64,000 nucleotides of DNA. Source: Croceitalea marina. Its GTDB lineage: Bacteria; Bacteroidota; Bacteroidia; Flavobacteriales; Flavobacteriaceae. The notes beneath the pieces are model-generated. The model saw nothing but the letters and a program-made list of their open reading frames with translations. It was not told the DNA's origin and did no database searches. Where the stretch lies: assembly GCF_042684265.1 (NCBI RefSeq), contig NZ_JBHULB010000012.1:26983-90982 (forward strand). The letters run 5' to 3'. Position numbers and translations under genes: made by a program. Of the stretch, positions 51,963 through 61,385 are shown in pieces. Each line of letters starts with the position of its first letter. Position 1 is the first letter of the stretch.

Positions 51963-53411
51963 CTATTCTTTTGGAAATTTTACCGTAAAGACCGTTCCCT
52001 TGCCTTCTTGAGATGTAAAGTCAATAGAACCGCTATAATTCTCAACAATATTTTTTACCATTCCTAATCCAAGGCCCATACCGCTGGATTTTGTAGTGAA
52101 CTTCGGTTCAAAAATCTTTTCTTTAAACTCATCTGCGATACCTACACCATTATCTGCAACAGATATTTTTATTTGATTTTCTTCAGAAGCGACCGTCACC
52201 AAAATACGGGGATTCTCTACTTCAGGGACAGCCTGTATCGCATTTTTGACCAAGTTTGTAATAACACGTATCAGCTGTGTACGATCCAACTTGGCAATTA
52301 AGGCTTCATCTTCAGCGATAAAATGTATATAGGGTTCATGAAAAATATCTAAGGCCAATTTTGAAACCTTTACCACGTTCAGGGTCTCTTTTTGCTGTGC
52401 TGGCATATCAGCGAAGTTCGAAAATGCCGAAGCAATATTGCTCATGGTATCGATTTGTTGCACCAAGGTTTTAGAGAACTCTTTCATTTTTCGCTCGGCA
52501 TTGGGATCTTCAGGGTCAAATTTTCGTTCAAAGCTCTGTACCGTAAGTCGCATAGGTGTTAGCGGATTTTTAATCTCATGAGCTACCTGTTTGGCCATTT
52601 CACGCCATGCCTGTTCACGCTCACTTCTCGCCAATTTTGCCGCACTTTGTTCTAATTCATCTATCATGGCATTATAAGCATCTACCAACTTGCCTATCTC
52701 TTCACTAGGGTCTTCAATTATGATTTTTTCGTTACGCCTGTTCAAATTGGTTTGCCCCATCTTATCAGAAATGGTCTGTAGTGACCTGGTAATATATTTT
52801 GAAATAAAATAGGCCAATAGAATTGCTGATAACAACATGACCAAATACACCCCCCCCAAGCGCATTAAAAACTCCCTTAGTTCCATATCATTAAACGAAT
52901 TATCCTCAAAATATGGAAGGTTCATAATGCCAATGGGCTTAAACTTAGGGTCGGTTATATAATTATAAGATGCTTGGTACTTATCTCCTGCCGTGCGTTT
53001 CTTTTCTACATAACGTTTATTAGTACTGGCCAATAAATTGTTCAATACATCGGCATCTAAACAATTTGCCACCGAATCGGCTTCAAAGGCAGGTTTGGAG
53101 CTTTTTATAAGTGTTCCCTCTAAATCATAAATATTGAAGTTTACATTTTGAACGTCCGAGATTTTATAAATCTCATGTCTGAAAATAAACTCTAGATTCT
53201 CCGTTTTTGGTTCAAAGGTGGTTTCTTTTAAAACATAATTGATACTCTGTAGTATCTGTTCTTCTTTACGTTCCAACCTATTTTGATGGTAATCTTTTGA
53301 TTGTTCACGATACTGATAAATGGTCACCCCAGCGATGAGTACAGATGCAATTAGCACCAACAAAATCATGGTAAAAAAGATACGAGACCGTAAGGATAGT
53401 TTTTTGAACAA
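51963..53411 (-). CDS. NtrY-like sensor histidine kinase
   Basis: A 482-residue inner-membrane kinase. Membrane helices at about 10-32 and 186-204 flank a periplasmic sensor region of about 150 residues. A HAMP domain follows (KYITRSLQTISDKMGQTNL), then the phosphoacceptor His278 in QVAHEIKNPLTPMRL and the ATP-binding parts NLVKNAIQAV, DNGVGIADEF and GMGLGLGMVKNIVENY. The architecture matches NtrY-like nitrogen-sensing kinases. No response regulator is encoded beside it in the window. Transcribed alone. Confidence 0.92.
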   Translation of the reverse strand: MFKKLSLRSRIFFTMILLVLIASVLIAGVTIYQYREQSKDYHQNRLERKEEQILQSINYVLKETTFEPKTENLEFIFRHEIYKISDVQNVNFNIYDLEGTLIKSSKPAFEADSVANCLDADVLNNLLASTNKRYVEKKRTAGDKYQASYNYITDPKFKPIGIMNLPYFEDNSFNDMELREFLMRLGGVYLVMLLSAILLAYFISKYITRSLQTISDKMGQTNLNRRNEKIIIEDPSEEIGKLVDAYNAMIDELEQSAAKLARSEREQAWREMAKQVAHEIKNPLTPMRLTVQSFERKFDPEDPNAERKMKEFSKTLVQQIDTMSNIASAFSNFADMPAQQKETLNVVKVSKLALDIFHEPYIHFIAEDEALIAKLDRTQLIRVITNLVKNAIQAVPEVENPRILVTVASEENQIKISVADNGVGIADEFKEKIFEPKFTTKSSGMGLGLGMVKNIVENYSGSIDFTSQEGKGTVFTVKFPKE

Positions 53412-53540
53412 GTAAGACCTAATTTGGATTTAAAGTTAGCAATAATCAAGCCAATTAAAATACACGTTCAAGAATCAAATGTAAATACAATGATAAGAGC
53501 TTTCTTAGGTTTGAACTTGAACTTTGCGCCAATACCTTTT

Positions 53541-54089
53541 TTAGGCTTCAGGGTTTTTATCTCGAATACGTTTGTACAAACGAATACCCAGCATTAATAA
53601 AATACCCAAAAGAATGATCCCCAAGACTCCATAGATCCAATTCACGGCACTTTTTAAAATTACAAGAAACACGACAGCGAAAAGAATTAATGTAGCACCT
53701 TCGTTCCAGATGCGCATAAAGTTGGAAGAGTACTTCACCTCATCGCGTTGTAATTCGCTAAAAATCTGGTGACATTTAAAATGATAGGCAATCAGTAAAA
53801 CCACAAAACCCAGTTTTACCTGCATCCATGGTTGATACACTAGGGCTGTTTGTAGGTGCAATAACCATAGTGCAAAAAACACACATAAAATTGCTGAAGG
53901 CCAAGTAATGATAAACCATAATCTTTTGGTCATCAGTTTTAACTGCTTGGTCAAAATCTCTTTTTCAGGCGATGGTTTTGCATTGGCCTCAATATGATAA
54001 ATAAACAAACGTGGAATATAAAAAAGCCCCGCAAACCATGTAATCACAAAGATTAGGTGAAGGGATTTTATGTAGTTGTATAATTCCAT
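53541..54089 (-). CDS. hemJ: HemJ/CopD-like membrane protein, putative protoporphyrinogen oxidase
   Basis: A 182-residue protein with about four membrane helices. The first helix carries the conserved LHLIFVITWFAGLFYIPRLFIYH, with histidines that bind heme in HemJ. Other family parts: WFIITWPSAILCVFFALWLL, PWMQVKLGFVVLLIAYHFKC and FMRIWNEGATLILFAVVFLVILK. HemJ oxidises protoporphyrinogen IX to protoporphyrin IX in bacteria lacking HemG or HemY; the HemJ-like length supports the call over copper-resistance CopD. The basic C-terminal tail is cytoplasmic. Confidence 0.82.
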   Translation of the reverse strand: MELYNYIKSLHLIFVITWFAGLFYIPRLFIYHIEANAKPSPEKEILTKQLKLMTKRLWFIITWPSAILCVFFALWLLHLQTALVYQPWMQVKLGFVVLLIAYHFKCHQIFSELQRDEVKYSSNFMRIWNEGATLILFAVVFLVILKSAVNWIYGVLGIILLGILLMLGIRLYKRIRDKNPEA

Positions 54090-54167
54090 TTTTTAAGGTA
54101 CATCAATGTTAGTTCATGGTAAATTTAATCAACAAAAAACCATCGGCCAATAAGCATCGACTTAATA

Positions 54168-54193
54168 CTTCTCCACTCCGCTCGAAGTGACGG
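54168..54193. repeat. REP-like palindromic repeat A
   Basis: CTTCTCCACTCCGCTCGAAG followed by TGACGG. It differs by one base from the copy at 58015-58039 (TTCTCGACTCCGCTCGAAGTGACGG family). The core ACTCCGCTCGAAGTGA is nearly self-complementary, allowing a hairpin. Confidence 0.75.
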
Positions 54194-54274
54194 TAATTTG
54201 CTCATTTTCTTTAATTAAAGTGGGCGCACACCATATTTAGCCCATCGAAACATCGTAAATAAGTCTCTACTGGG

Positions 54275-54312
54275 CCTGTCTTGAGTATCGCAAAAAGAAT
54301 CGAAATGACAGG
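54275..54312. repeat. REP-like inverted repeat B
   Basis: CCTGTC and GACAGG enclose TTGAGTATCG...ATCGAAAT, a 38-base inverted repeat. Related in flavour to the CCTGTCATACCGAG copy at 57961. Confidence 0.55.
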
Positions 54313-54355
54313 TAACTAGAAAAATACTAATTCTCAAGGCCAAAGCCTTAGCTCC

Positions 54356-57300
54356 TTACAACCTAATAGCTCCAATACCAGCATCCCATAATTTTTTGTT
54401 ATAAGCTGGAATTGCCTCATTCTTTAACACTTTCGCCTTACTTTTTAAAACCGCCCATTGCGCATCGAGTTCTTTTTTTCTGTCTTTTGAGGGCTGGTTT
54501 ACACGCGGAATCGCACTATTGGTAGCATCGATTAAAAACAGATACTCGGCTGTGAATTTATTGGGAAAGTTCTCTACATCATCGTAAGCTTTTGACTTTC
54601 GCTGAATCATATCTTTATCCCAAGCATCCAAATCTTTTACCAATTTTTCCCCTTCTGTTTTAAGAGTGGCATCTTTGACATCTTTCAAAACTTCTTTTAG
54701 CTGCCCTTGAACCTTGTATAGGGAATTTACGGTATTATGCATTTCAGTTAAACGCCCTTCCATATCGGTCATAAAAGTATGGTATTCAGCGTACTGCTCT
54801 GGGGTAGTACGATAGGTTGGCATTGCAACTATTTTCCCGTCAACTGATTTGGTCGTTGTTCCAGCTTTAAGTTGAATGGTGTAGTTGCCCGGAGGTACCA
54901 CATGACCACTAAAACGAGACTCTATGTATGCCCCGGGGATTCCTGGTAAAATAGGTGTTTTCATATCCCATACAAATCGGTTCAATCCTTCTTTTTTTGA
55001 AAGCGTTGGGGCTCTTCGAGGTCCACCACCGTTGTGGGCCACATAGTCTTTGTCTTTTTCAGATGAAAAACTACGCACCACATTACCCGAAGCATCCAAA
55101 ATGTCCATGGTAAGTATTATTGAATCATTCAGTTTGGGCAGTTCATAATGAATAACCAGTCCATTGGCAGGATTAACTCCCGATAAGGTGCTCGTGCCTT
55201 TAAAACTGGTAATATCACCATTCATTGGGCTATACCATGAACCGTTCATGGCATCATTGGGCTTGTAAAGTTTCATCCTTTTTTCAACGGGCTTGTATTG
55301 GGCCAATATGTTTAAGTCGTCCAATATCCAAAAGGCCCTTCCGGATGTTGCCACGATTAAATCCCCATCATGAATTTTAATATCCGTAATCGGTGTTTTG
55401 GGTAAGTTCAATTGAAAGGGTTTCCAAGTCTTGCCACCATTCCAAGATAGATATAGCCCTTTCTCGGTGCCTGCATAAAGTAAATCTTTTCGGTTTGGGT
55501 CTTCTCGAACCACCCTTGTAAAAGCTCCATAAGGAATTCCAGAATTGATACTCGTCCATGTTTTTCCGTAGTCCGTGCTCTTGTAAATAGCAGGTGTATG
55601 GTCATTGAATTTATACTTGGTGGTAGCGATATAAACCGTGGCTTTATTATGTGGAGAAACTTCTATTGCGTTCACTAAAGATTCGCCCAAGTTCTTCGGT
55701 GTGATATTTTGCCAGCTTTCCCCATTGTCTTTTGTAATATGCACATAACCGTCATCGCTCCCTGTGTAAAAAACACCGGCTTCGTGTTGAGATTCCAATA
55801 CATAGGCCAAGGTTCCATAGTTCTCGGCACCAACAGCTTCGTTGGTATACGGACCTCCGCCATTACCTTGTTTGGCATCGATATCACGCGTTAAATCTGG
55901 TGACATCTCTTCCCAAGTAACACCCATATCACGCGTTCTTAACAATAACTGTGCACCATGATAAAAGGTATTTTCTTCGTGCTGCGAACGTAGGGTCGGA
56001 GCATTCCAATTGTACAGATATTTCATGTTACGTGCCTCCTTACCTAGGTATTGAATAGGTGCTGCCATTACTTGTGTTGAAGCTTTTGATTCCATATCAA
56101 GCACATCAATAGTACCTAAATAACTACCCCCCATTACATATCTAGGGTTGTCAGGGTCAAAAGCTAAAAACGCACTTTCACCACCTGCCGAAGGACTAAA
56201 ATCCGACATGGTAATACCACCTCTTCCGACGGACATATTGGCTATCATAGCAGAAGAATAGTCTTGTTGACCCGCATAAATGTTATATGGAAAAAGGTTG
56301 TCCGTATTGATACGATAAAATTGGCCGGTGGGCATATTGGTCTGGGATGACCACGTTTTTCCGAAGTCGAAAGTCACTGCAGCGCCCCCATCATTGGCGA
56401 TGACCATATTCAAAGAATTCTTAGGATTAATCCACAAATCGTGATAATCACCATGGGTACCTGTAATACGTTCCCAATTTTTGCCTCCATCCAAAGAACG
56501 TAAAGCCGGAGCACTTAAAACATATACAATATCGTCATCTTGGGGGTCAGTAAACACCTCAATATAATACCAAGCGCGTTGAGTCAGTCGGTTATCTCCG
56601 CTAACCATACTCCAGGTTTTACCAGCATTGTTAGATACGAAAAGTCCACCTTTATCTTTATTGGTATCACTCTCGATCAGGGCATACACCTTATCAGAAT
56701 TCGCGGGACTCACGGAAATCGCCATTTTACCTTTTTCTTTTGGTAATCCTTCCGTCATTTCTGTCCAAGTTTCACCTGCATCGGTAGATTTGTATAGTCC
56801 GCTACCTTCGCCGCCGCTAATCACCATATGAGGCTTGCGTTGATGTTCCCACATGGCGGCATACATAATTTCAGGGTAATTGGCATCCATCGAAAGTTCT
56901 GCCGCACCTGTCAATTCATTCACAAAAAGGATTTTCTTCCATGTTTTTCCGCCATCAGTAGATTTGTAAATACCACGTTCTTTATTAGGTCCATACAATT
57001 GCCCTTGTGCAGCAACATAAACGATATCAGGATTGGTCGGGTGAATTATAATTCGTGAAATATGCTGCGTTTCCTTCAATCCCATATGCTTCCAGGTCTT
57101 ACCTGCATCGGTAGATTTATATACCCCATCTCCATAAGAAGTCATTACTCCACGCGGCGCATGCTCCCCCATTCCTACATAAACAATATTGGTATTGTAG
57201 GTTGAAACCGCAACTGCTCCTACAGAGCCCATTTCAAAGAAACCGTCCGAAATGTTCTTCCAACGCTGTCCAGCATCTTCGGTTTTCCATAATCCACCTC

Positions 57301-57484
57301 CTGTGGTGCCCATGTAATAAATCATAGGTTGCCCAACCACTCCTGAAGCAGAAACTGAACGACCTCCCCGAAACGGACCAATATTTCGGAACTTTAAAGG
57401 CTTAAAATAATCTTCCGCCGTTTGCGCAAAGCTTATTGTAGTGGTCAGAAGAATAAGCAGAAGGAGTTGGATATTGTTTTTCAT
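54356..57484 (-). CDS. Sortilin/VPS10-like Asp-box protein, copy 1
   Basis: A 1042-residue secreted protein with signal peptide ending SFAQ. The first 700 residues contain many Asp-box (BNR) repeats such as KSTDAGKTWKHMG, KSTDGGKTWKKIL and KSTDYGKTWTSINS, forming beta-propeller blades like sortilin/VPS10 and exo-sialidase folds. Most Asp-boxes stabilise the fold rather than catalyse; no catalytic residue was recognised. The C-terminal 300 residues are helical and charged. Very similar to the second copy at 58054-61191, so it is one of a duplicated pair. Function unknown, probably surface or periplasmic. Confidence 0.88.
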   Translation of the reverse strand: MKNNIQLLLLILLTTTISFAQTAEDYFKPLKFRNIGPFRGGRSVSASGVVGQPMIYYMGTTGGGLWKTEDAGQRWKNISDGFFEMGSVGAVAVSTYNTNIVYVGMGEHAPRGVMTSYGDGVYKSTDAGKTWKHMGLKETQHISRIIIHPTNPDIVYVAAQGQLYGPNKERGIYKSTDGGKTWKKILFVNELTGAAELSMDANYPEIMYAAMWEHQRKPHMVISGGEGSGLYKSTDAGETWTEMTEGLPKEKGKMAISVSPANSDKVYALIESDTNKDKGGLFVSNNAGKTWSMVSGDNRLTQRAWYYIEVFTDPQDDDIVYVLSAPALRSLDGGKNWERITGTHGDYHDLWINPKNSLNMVIANDGGAAVTFDFGKTWSSQTNMPTGQFYRINTDNLFPYNIYAGQQDYSSAMIANMSVGRGGITMSDFSPSAGGESAFLAFDPDNPRYVMGGSYLGTIDVLDMESKASTQVMAAPIQYLGKEARNMKYLYNWNAPTLRSQHEENTFYHGAQLLLRTRDMGVTWEEMSPDLTRDIDAKQGNGGGPYTNEAVGAENYGTLAYVLESQHEAGVFYTGSDDGYVHITKDNGESWQNITPKNLGESLVNAIEVSPHNKATVYIATTKYKFNDHTPAIYKSTDYGKTWTSINSGIPYGAFTRVVREDPNRKDLLYAGTEKGLYLSWNGGKTWKPFQLNLPKTPITDIKIHDGDLIVATSGRAFWILDDLNILAQYKPVEKRMKLYKPNDAMNGSWYSPMNGDITSFKGTSTLSGVNPANGLVIHYELPKLNDSIILTMDILDASGNVVRSFSSEKDKDYVAHNGGGPRRAPTLSKKEGLNRFVWDMKTPILPGIPGAYIESRFSGHVVPPGNYTIQLKAGTTTKSVDGKIVAMPTYRTTPEQYAEYHTFMTDMEGRLTEMHNTVNSLYKVQGQLKEVLKDVKDATLKTEGEKLVKDLDAWDKDMIQRKSKAYDDVENFPNKFTAEYLFLIDATNSAIPRVNQPSKDRKKELDAQWAVLKSKAKVLKNEAIPAYNKKLWDAGIGAIRL

Positions 57485-57526
57485 TTTGGATTTATAGGTG
57501 TTTTTATATCTTTTATGTTTCTAAGG

Positions 57527-57550
57527 TCTCGACTCCGCTCGACCTGACAG
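57527..57550. repeat. REP-like palindromic repeat C
   Basis: TCTCGACTCCGCTCGACCTG followed by ACAG; a variant of the repeat at 58015-58039. Confidence 0.75.
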
Positions 57551-57575
57551 TAGAACTAAGTTCCTAATTACTAAA

Positions 57576-57603
57576 CAGTCACTTCGAGCGAAGTCGAGAA
57601 GCT
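57576..57603. repeat. REP-like palindromic repeat D (inverted)
   Basis: CAGTCACTTCGAGCGAAGTC followed by GAGAAGCT; reverse complement of the repeat C/F type. Pairs with repeat C over about 20 bases. Confidence 0.75.
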
Positions 57604-57616
57604 TAGGGGTATACAT

Positions 57617-57939
57617 TTAATTTTTATCTAAGTCTTTATTTTTAGAATGACTCTCATTCTTACATTCTGCAAGTAAAGGCAGTATATCATAATCCTTATT
57701 CGCCAAAGCTAATTTCTTGGCCCGGCTCCATTTTTAATCTTGTTTTCAAAAACTTCAGCTTGTGCAAATTGCATAAATTCTTGATGCCATATCAACTTTA
57801 CCAGTCTTCTTTTTGAAGTAAAGGAGTTATCGTTCAGTCCGGAATTATGTTCCTTAAGTCTTCTTTCTATATTATTTGTAAGACCAATATAAATTGATTC
57901 ATCTGAGCACTCGACCATATAAACATAATAGAACTTCAT
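57617..57939 (-). pseudogene. GIY-YIG nuclease, frameshifted
   Basis: GIY-YIG (URI-type) endonuclease gene. The N-terminal motif is YYVYMVECSDESIYIGLTNNIERRLKEHN, a normal GIY-YIG start, from ATG 57939. After IENK/KNKI the open frame reads KNGAGPRN and stops at 57709. One extra A in the AAAAA run at about 57731-57735 restores KKWSRAKKLALANKDYDILP, the usual family C-terminus, which runs on to a stop at 57617. So one base is missing: either the gene is inactivated or this is an assembly error. REP-like repeats bracket it. The 34 residues before ATG 57939 in the longer frame come from a repeat and should not be counted. Confidence 0.82.
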
Positions 57940-57960
57940 ATTTATGTACCACCTGCAAAA

Positions 57961-57989
57961 CCTGTCATACCGAGCGGGGCCGAGATGCC
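57961..57989. repeat. REP-like repeat E
   Basis: CCTGTCATACCGAGCGGGGC followed by CGAGATGCC; shares CCTGTC with repeat B and a CGAGCG core with repeat D. Lies just upstream of the GIY-YIG start. Confidence 0.6.
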
Positions 57990-58011
57990 GGTTTTGGTGA
58001 TTTGAACCCTT

Positions 58012-58040
58012 ACTTCTCGACTCCGCTCGAAGTGACGGCA
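58012..58040. repeat. REP-like palindromic repeat F
   Basis: ACTTCTCGACTCCGCTCGAA followed by GTGACGGCA. It is the cleanest match to the TTCTCGACTCCGCTCGAAGTGACGG consensus, next to the end of the second sortilin-like gene. Confidence 0.8.
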
Positions 58041-58053
58041 CTTTTCTAATTTT

Positions 58054-61000
58054 CTATTCTTCTACGGACAAATACTCCAAATTCAAGGCATTAAACTGAG
58101 CGTTGAATTCTTTCATTTCTTTATCCACCAAAGCATCAAAGGCATCCAATTGGGTGTTTATCTTCGCAGTCATTTCATTTTTAACTGCGATGTCTTGTTC
58201 CGTAGGAGGGAAATCGTCAATAGATACCAAACTGTTCAAATGTGCCAATTTATTGGTCAGTTTAATCGGGAAGTTCAACGGATCTTGATTACTCCTATTT
58301 TTGGTTTGATACAAGGCCTTTTCTATTTCTTCAAAACCTTCTTTCATTTTCTTCGCTTTTTCCACTAATGCTTTGGTAGCCTCATTATCCTTATACTGTT
58401 TTGAAAATGCATCTAATTTCTCATTGATTTTACGAATCTTTTTGATGGATTGATGGGCCTTGTCCACAGTTTCGTTGATGCTGGATATAAAATCATACTG
58501 CTTCTGCATATCGGCTACCGAAACCTCAGCGCGAGGGTCGGGTAGAATTTTGAAGGTCTCACTTTGCGTTGTTCCATTCACATTTAAATGGACTTTATAA
58601 CTTCCAGGAACTGCTTTCGCCCCATTTAAATTGGCCCACCAAAGTATCATTCCCTTTAAACGTTCTGCACCCTTACCGCGGGTATCCCAAACATGGGTAT
58701 TTCCGCCCTTTTCAACCTTCAACTTATTCTTTTTTTCCTTGGCAAAAGTGCTGAAATTACCTAGGGTATCTCCTACCATAGAGGTATAAGTAAGACTGAT
58801 GCTGTCTTTTTCATTCTTATCTCTTAGATAAAAATGGGTAACCACCCCATTAGGATGGTTTTGCCCAGATGTTAAACTTGGTTTGCTAGACGCCCTACCT
58901 TTTGTTCTATACGAATCTTTAGGAGCGAACAATTTCATTGAAGTGCCTTTATCCGAGGCATTTAATTGATGTAATACGGTTAAATCATCCAAAACCCAGA
59001 CACTACGCCCTTGAGTCGCCACCACGAGATTATTGTCTTTTAAAGCCAAATCTGTAATAGGCACAATGGGTAAATTCAACTGGAATTTCTCCCATTTGGC
59101 ACCATCATTAAAAGAGACATACATTCCCGTTTCGGTACCGGCATACAACAATCCTTTTTGTTTAGGGTCTTCGCGAAGCACACGCGTAAAATGTTCGCTT
59201 TCGATACCATTGGTAATTTTTGACCAGGTTTTTCCAAAGTCGGTAGTTTTGTATAAATAGGGGGCGAAATCTCCCAGTTTATATCGCGTGGCCGCTACAT
59301 AGCAGGTGCCCTCATCAAAAGCGGAAGGCTCGATACTATTGATCATGCTCCACTCGGGCATGTTAGGTGGGGTAATATTCTCCCAATTTTGACCACCGTC
59401 TTTGGTGATGTGTATTAAACCGTCATCACTACCTACCCAAAGTAAACCTTCTTTCAGCGGACTTTCATTCGCGGCAAAAATGGTACAATAGTACTCTACA
59501 CTAGTGTTATCTTGAGTTATTGGTCCACCTGAACTTACCAGTTTGTCTGGGTCGTTTCTTGTTAAATCCCCACTAAGCAACTTCCAGCTTTGCCCTTCAT
59601 TTTCAGTAACGTGTACATGATTTGAAAACGTATATAATTTTTTCGGATTATGACGACTAAAAATAATGGGGAAGTTCCACTGAAAACGATATTTCATCGC
59701 TTCGGCTCCTGCACCCATCGGATTGTCTGGCCATACATTGATACCGCGAACGGTATTGTTCTTATGATTCACCCGTGTTAAGAATCCATCATAACTACCA
59801 CCATACACAATATCGTTATCCGTTGGGTCTACCGCAATATGGGCACTCTCACCCCCGGCCGTAGGTTCCCAATCATTTTCACCAATACTTCCCCCATCTG
59901 ACCGGTGCTTTACCCGTATGGTTGAATTATCTTGCTGTGCCACATAAATCCGATACGGAAAAGCGTTATCCGTTGTAACCCGATAAAACTGTGCCGTAGG
60001 TTGATTGTAGTAGGTGCTCCACGTTTCACCACCATCATAGGTGACTTGTGCGCCACCATCATCACCAATAATCATGCGTTCGCTATTTTCTGGGGCAATC
60101 CATAAATCATGATGGTCACCGTGTGGCGCATTAAAGGTGCTAAAGGTTTTACCGCCATCAGAACTTTTATGATAACGAACATTCAACACATATACCACAT
60201 CTTCATCTTCAGTATCGGCATATAAACGGGTATAGTACCAAGCTCGCTGGCGTAATTTACGCTCACTGTTGACCTGTGTCCATTTTTTACCGCCGTCATC
60301 TGAGCGATACAAACCTCCTTTATCTTTATTCTCTACTATTGCCCAGACCCGTTCACTATTTTTTGGGGAAACCGTTACCCCGATAATTCCTAAAGTACCT
60401 TCAGGGAAACCTTCATTTTTAGAAATCTCCTTCCAGGTCTCGCCATTATCACTGCTCTTCCATAACGCTGAACCATCACCACCGCTACTAAGCGAATATG
60501 GGGTTCTTTGCGCCCTCCACGTAGAAGCATATAAAATACGCGGATTGTTTGGGTCAAAGGTTAAATCTACTGCCCCAGCCTGGTCGTTCACAAAAAGCTT
60601 TTTATTCCAAGTTTTACCTCCATCGGTACTTTTATAGATGCCTCTTTCTTGAGTGGGTTTATAGATATTACCCAATACTGCTGCATAAACCGTATTGTGG
60701 TCCGTTGGATGAATACGGATACGCGGTACATGGCGGCTATTTTTTAGCCCTGCCGATGTCCAAGTTTTACCGGCATCTTCGGTTTTCCATATTCCGTAAC
60801 CACTTGACACGTTACCACGAAGGGTCTTTTCACCACCACCCACATAAATCACATTGGGGTCGCTTTTGGCAACCTCAACGGCCCCGATACTACCACCAAA
60901 ATAGCCATCGGAGATATTCTCCCAGGTACGTCCACCATTTAGGGTTTTCCAAACACCGCCACCTGTAGATCCCATATAAAATAAGTTGGGTTCGCCAGGC

Positions 61001-61191
61001 ACTCCGGTTACGGCAGCGGAACGGCCACCACGGAACGGACCTACCAAACGGTACTCCATGCTGGAATATAATTCTGAAGGAATTGAAGGCGCGGCCTTTT
61101 GGGTTTTACTTCTTCTTTGTGCGTCTGTAGAAATTGTAGAAAGTGAAAGCGCAAGCAATAGTACGCCGGCTTTGGAAAGCAAGTATTTCAT
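58054..61191 (-). CDS. Sortilin/VPS10-like Asp-box protein, copy 2
   Basis: A 1045-residue secreted protein with signal peptide ending STDAQ. Asp-box repeats fill the first two thirds: KSTDGGKTWNKKL, KSSDNGETWKEIS, RSDDGGKKWTQVN and KTTDFGKTWSKITN. The C-terminal part is helical (KAHQSIKKIRKINEKLDAFSKQY). The ATG at 61191 is chosen because it gives the signal peptide; a longer upstream frame adds residues without one. Paralogue of the copy at 54356; both have the same blade order and tail. Probably exported; function unknown. Confidence 0.88.
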   Translation of the reverse strand: MKYLLSKAGVLLLALSLSTISTDAQRRSKTQKAAPSIPSELYSSMEYRLVGPFRGGRSAAVTGVPGEPNLFYMGSTGGGVWKTLNGGRTWENISDGYFGGSIGAVEVAKSDPNVIYVGGGEKTLRGNVSSGYGIWKTEDAGKTWTSAGLKNSRHVPRIRIHPTDHNTVYAAVLGNIYKPTQERGIYKSTDGGKTWNKKLFVNDQAGAVDLTFDPNNPRILYASTWRAQRTPYSLSSGGDGSALWKSSDNGETWKEISKNEGFPEGTLGIIGVTVSPKNSERVWAIVENKDKGGLYRSDDGGKKWTQVNSERKLRQRAWYYTRLYADTEDEDVVYVLNVRYHKSSDGGKTFSTFNAPHGDHHDLWIAPENSERMIIGDDGGAQVTYDGGETWSTYYNQPTAQFYRVTTDNAFPYRIYVAQQDNSTIRVKHRSDGGSIGENDWEPTAGGESAHIAVDPTDNDIVYGGSYDGFLTRVNHKNNTVRGINVWPDNPMGAGAEAMKYRFQWNFPIIFSRHNPKKLYTFSNHVHVTENEGQSWKLLSGDLTRNDPDKLVSSGGPITQDNTSVEYYCTIFAANESPLKEGLLWVGSDDGLIHITKDGGQNWENITPPNMPEWSMINSIEPSAFDEGTCYVAATRYKLGDFAPYLYKTTDFGKTWSKITNGIESEHFTRVLREDPKQKGLLYAGTETGMYVSFNDGAKWEKFQLNLPIVPITDLALKDNNLVVATQGRSVWVLDDLTVLHQLNASDKGTSMKLFAPKDSYRTKGRASSKPSLTSGQNHPNGVVTHFYLRDKNEKDSISLTYTSMVGDTLGNFSTFAKEKKNKLKVEKGGNTHVWDTRGKGAERLKGMILWWANLNGAKAVPGSYKVHLNVNGTTQSETFKILPDPRAEVSVADMQKQYDFISSINETVDKAHQSIKKIRKINEKLDAFSKQYKDNEATKALVEKAKKMKEGFEEIEKALYQTKNRSNQDPLNFPIKLTNKLAHLNSLVSIDDFPPTEQDIAVKNEMTAKINTQLDAFDALVDKEMKEFNAQFNALNLEYLSVEE

Positions 61192-61313
61192 TTGTGTTCT
61201 TTTTGGTTGGCAAGTTGCAAAAGCTGTTACCCTATCGGGTGTAATCGATAAAGTTACCGAGGCAAAACACCAGGTTGAATTAGTCTTTTTAAAAGTAAGC
61301 AAAGTATGAGAAT

Positions 61314-61359
61314 AAAAAAAGGTCAATAGAACAACTATTTAAGCTGTTTCCATCGACCT
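61314..61359 (-). terminator. Minus-strand terminator after the 61.4 kb gene
   Basis: On the minus strand AGGTC pairs with GACCT across a partly paired interior, followed by TTTTTTTATTC. It ends the secreted-protein transcript just upstream of the second sortilin-like gene. Confidence 0.7.
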
Positions 61360-61385
61360 TGTTTACGATGCTATTGCTATGACAC

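Larger units (their letters stand above)
54090..54355. other. Intergenic spacer with two REP-like palindromes
   Basis: No gene seen. The spacer holds a repeat of the TTCTCGACTCCGCTCGAAGTGACGG type at 54168-54193 and an inverted pair CCTGTC/GACAGG at 54275-54312. It separates the HemJ-like gene from the first sortilin-like gene. Confidence 0.6.
57485..57616. other. Spacer with two inverted REP-like repeats
   Basis: No gene. Contains repeat C (57527-57550) and its inverted partner D (57576-57603), which together could fold into a hairpin with a short loop. Confidence 0.6.

Noticed and set aside
54168..58040. CRISPR array
   Set aside because: The repeats are few, irregularly spaced and in both orientations; they are palindromic and not regularly separated by spacers.
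57940..58041. N-terminal 34 residues of the GIY-YIG frame
   Set aside because: They are translated from REP-like repeat sequence (PSLRAESRS); the nuclease domain starts at ATG 57939.
60269..60968. Long open frames opposite the second sortilin-like gene
   Set aside because: They lie fully within a clear coding gene on the other strand, have no domain, and look like shadows of its Asp-box codons.
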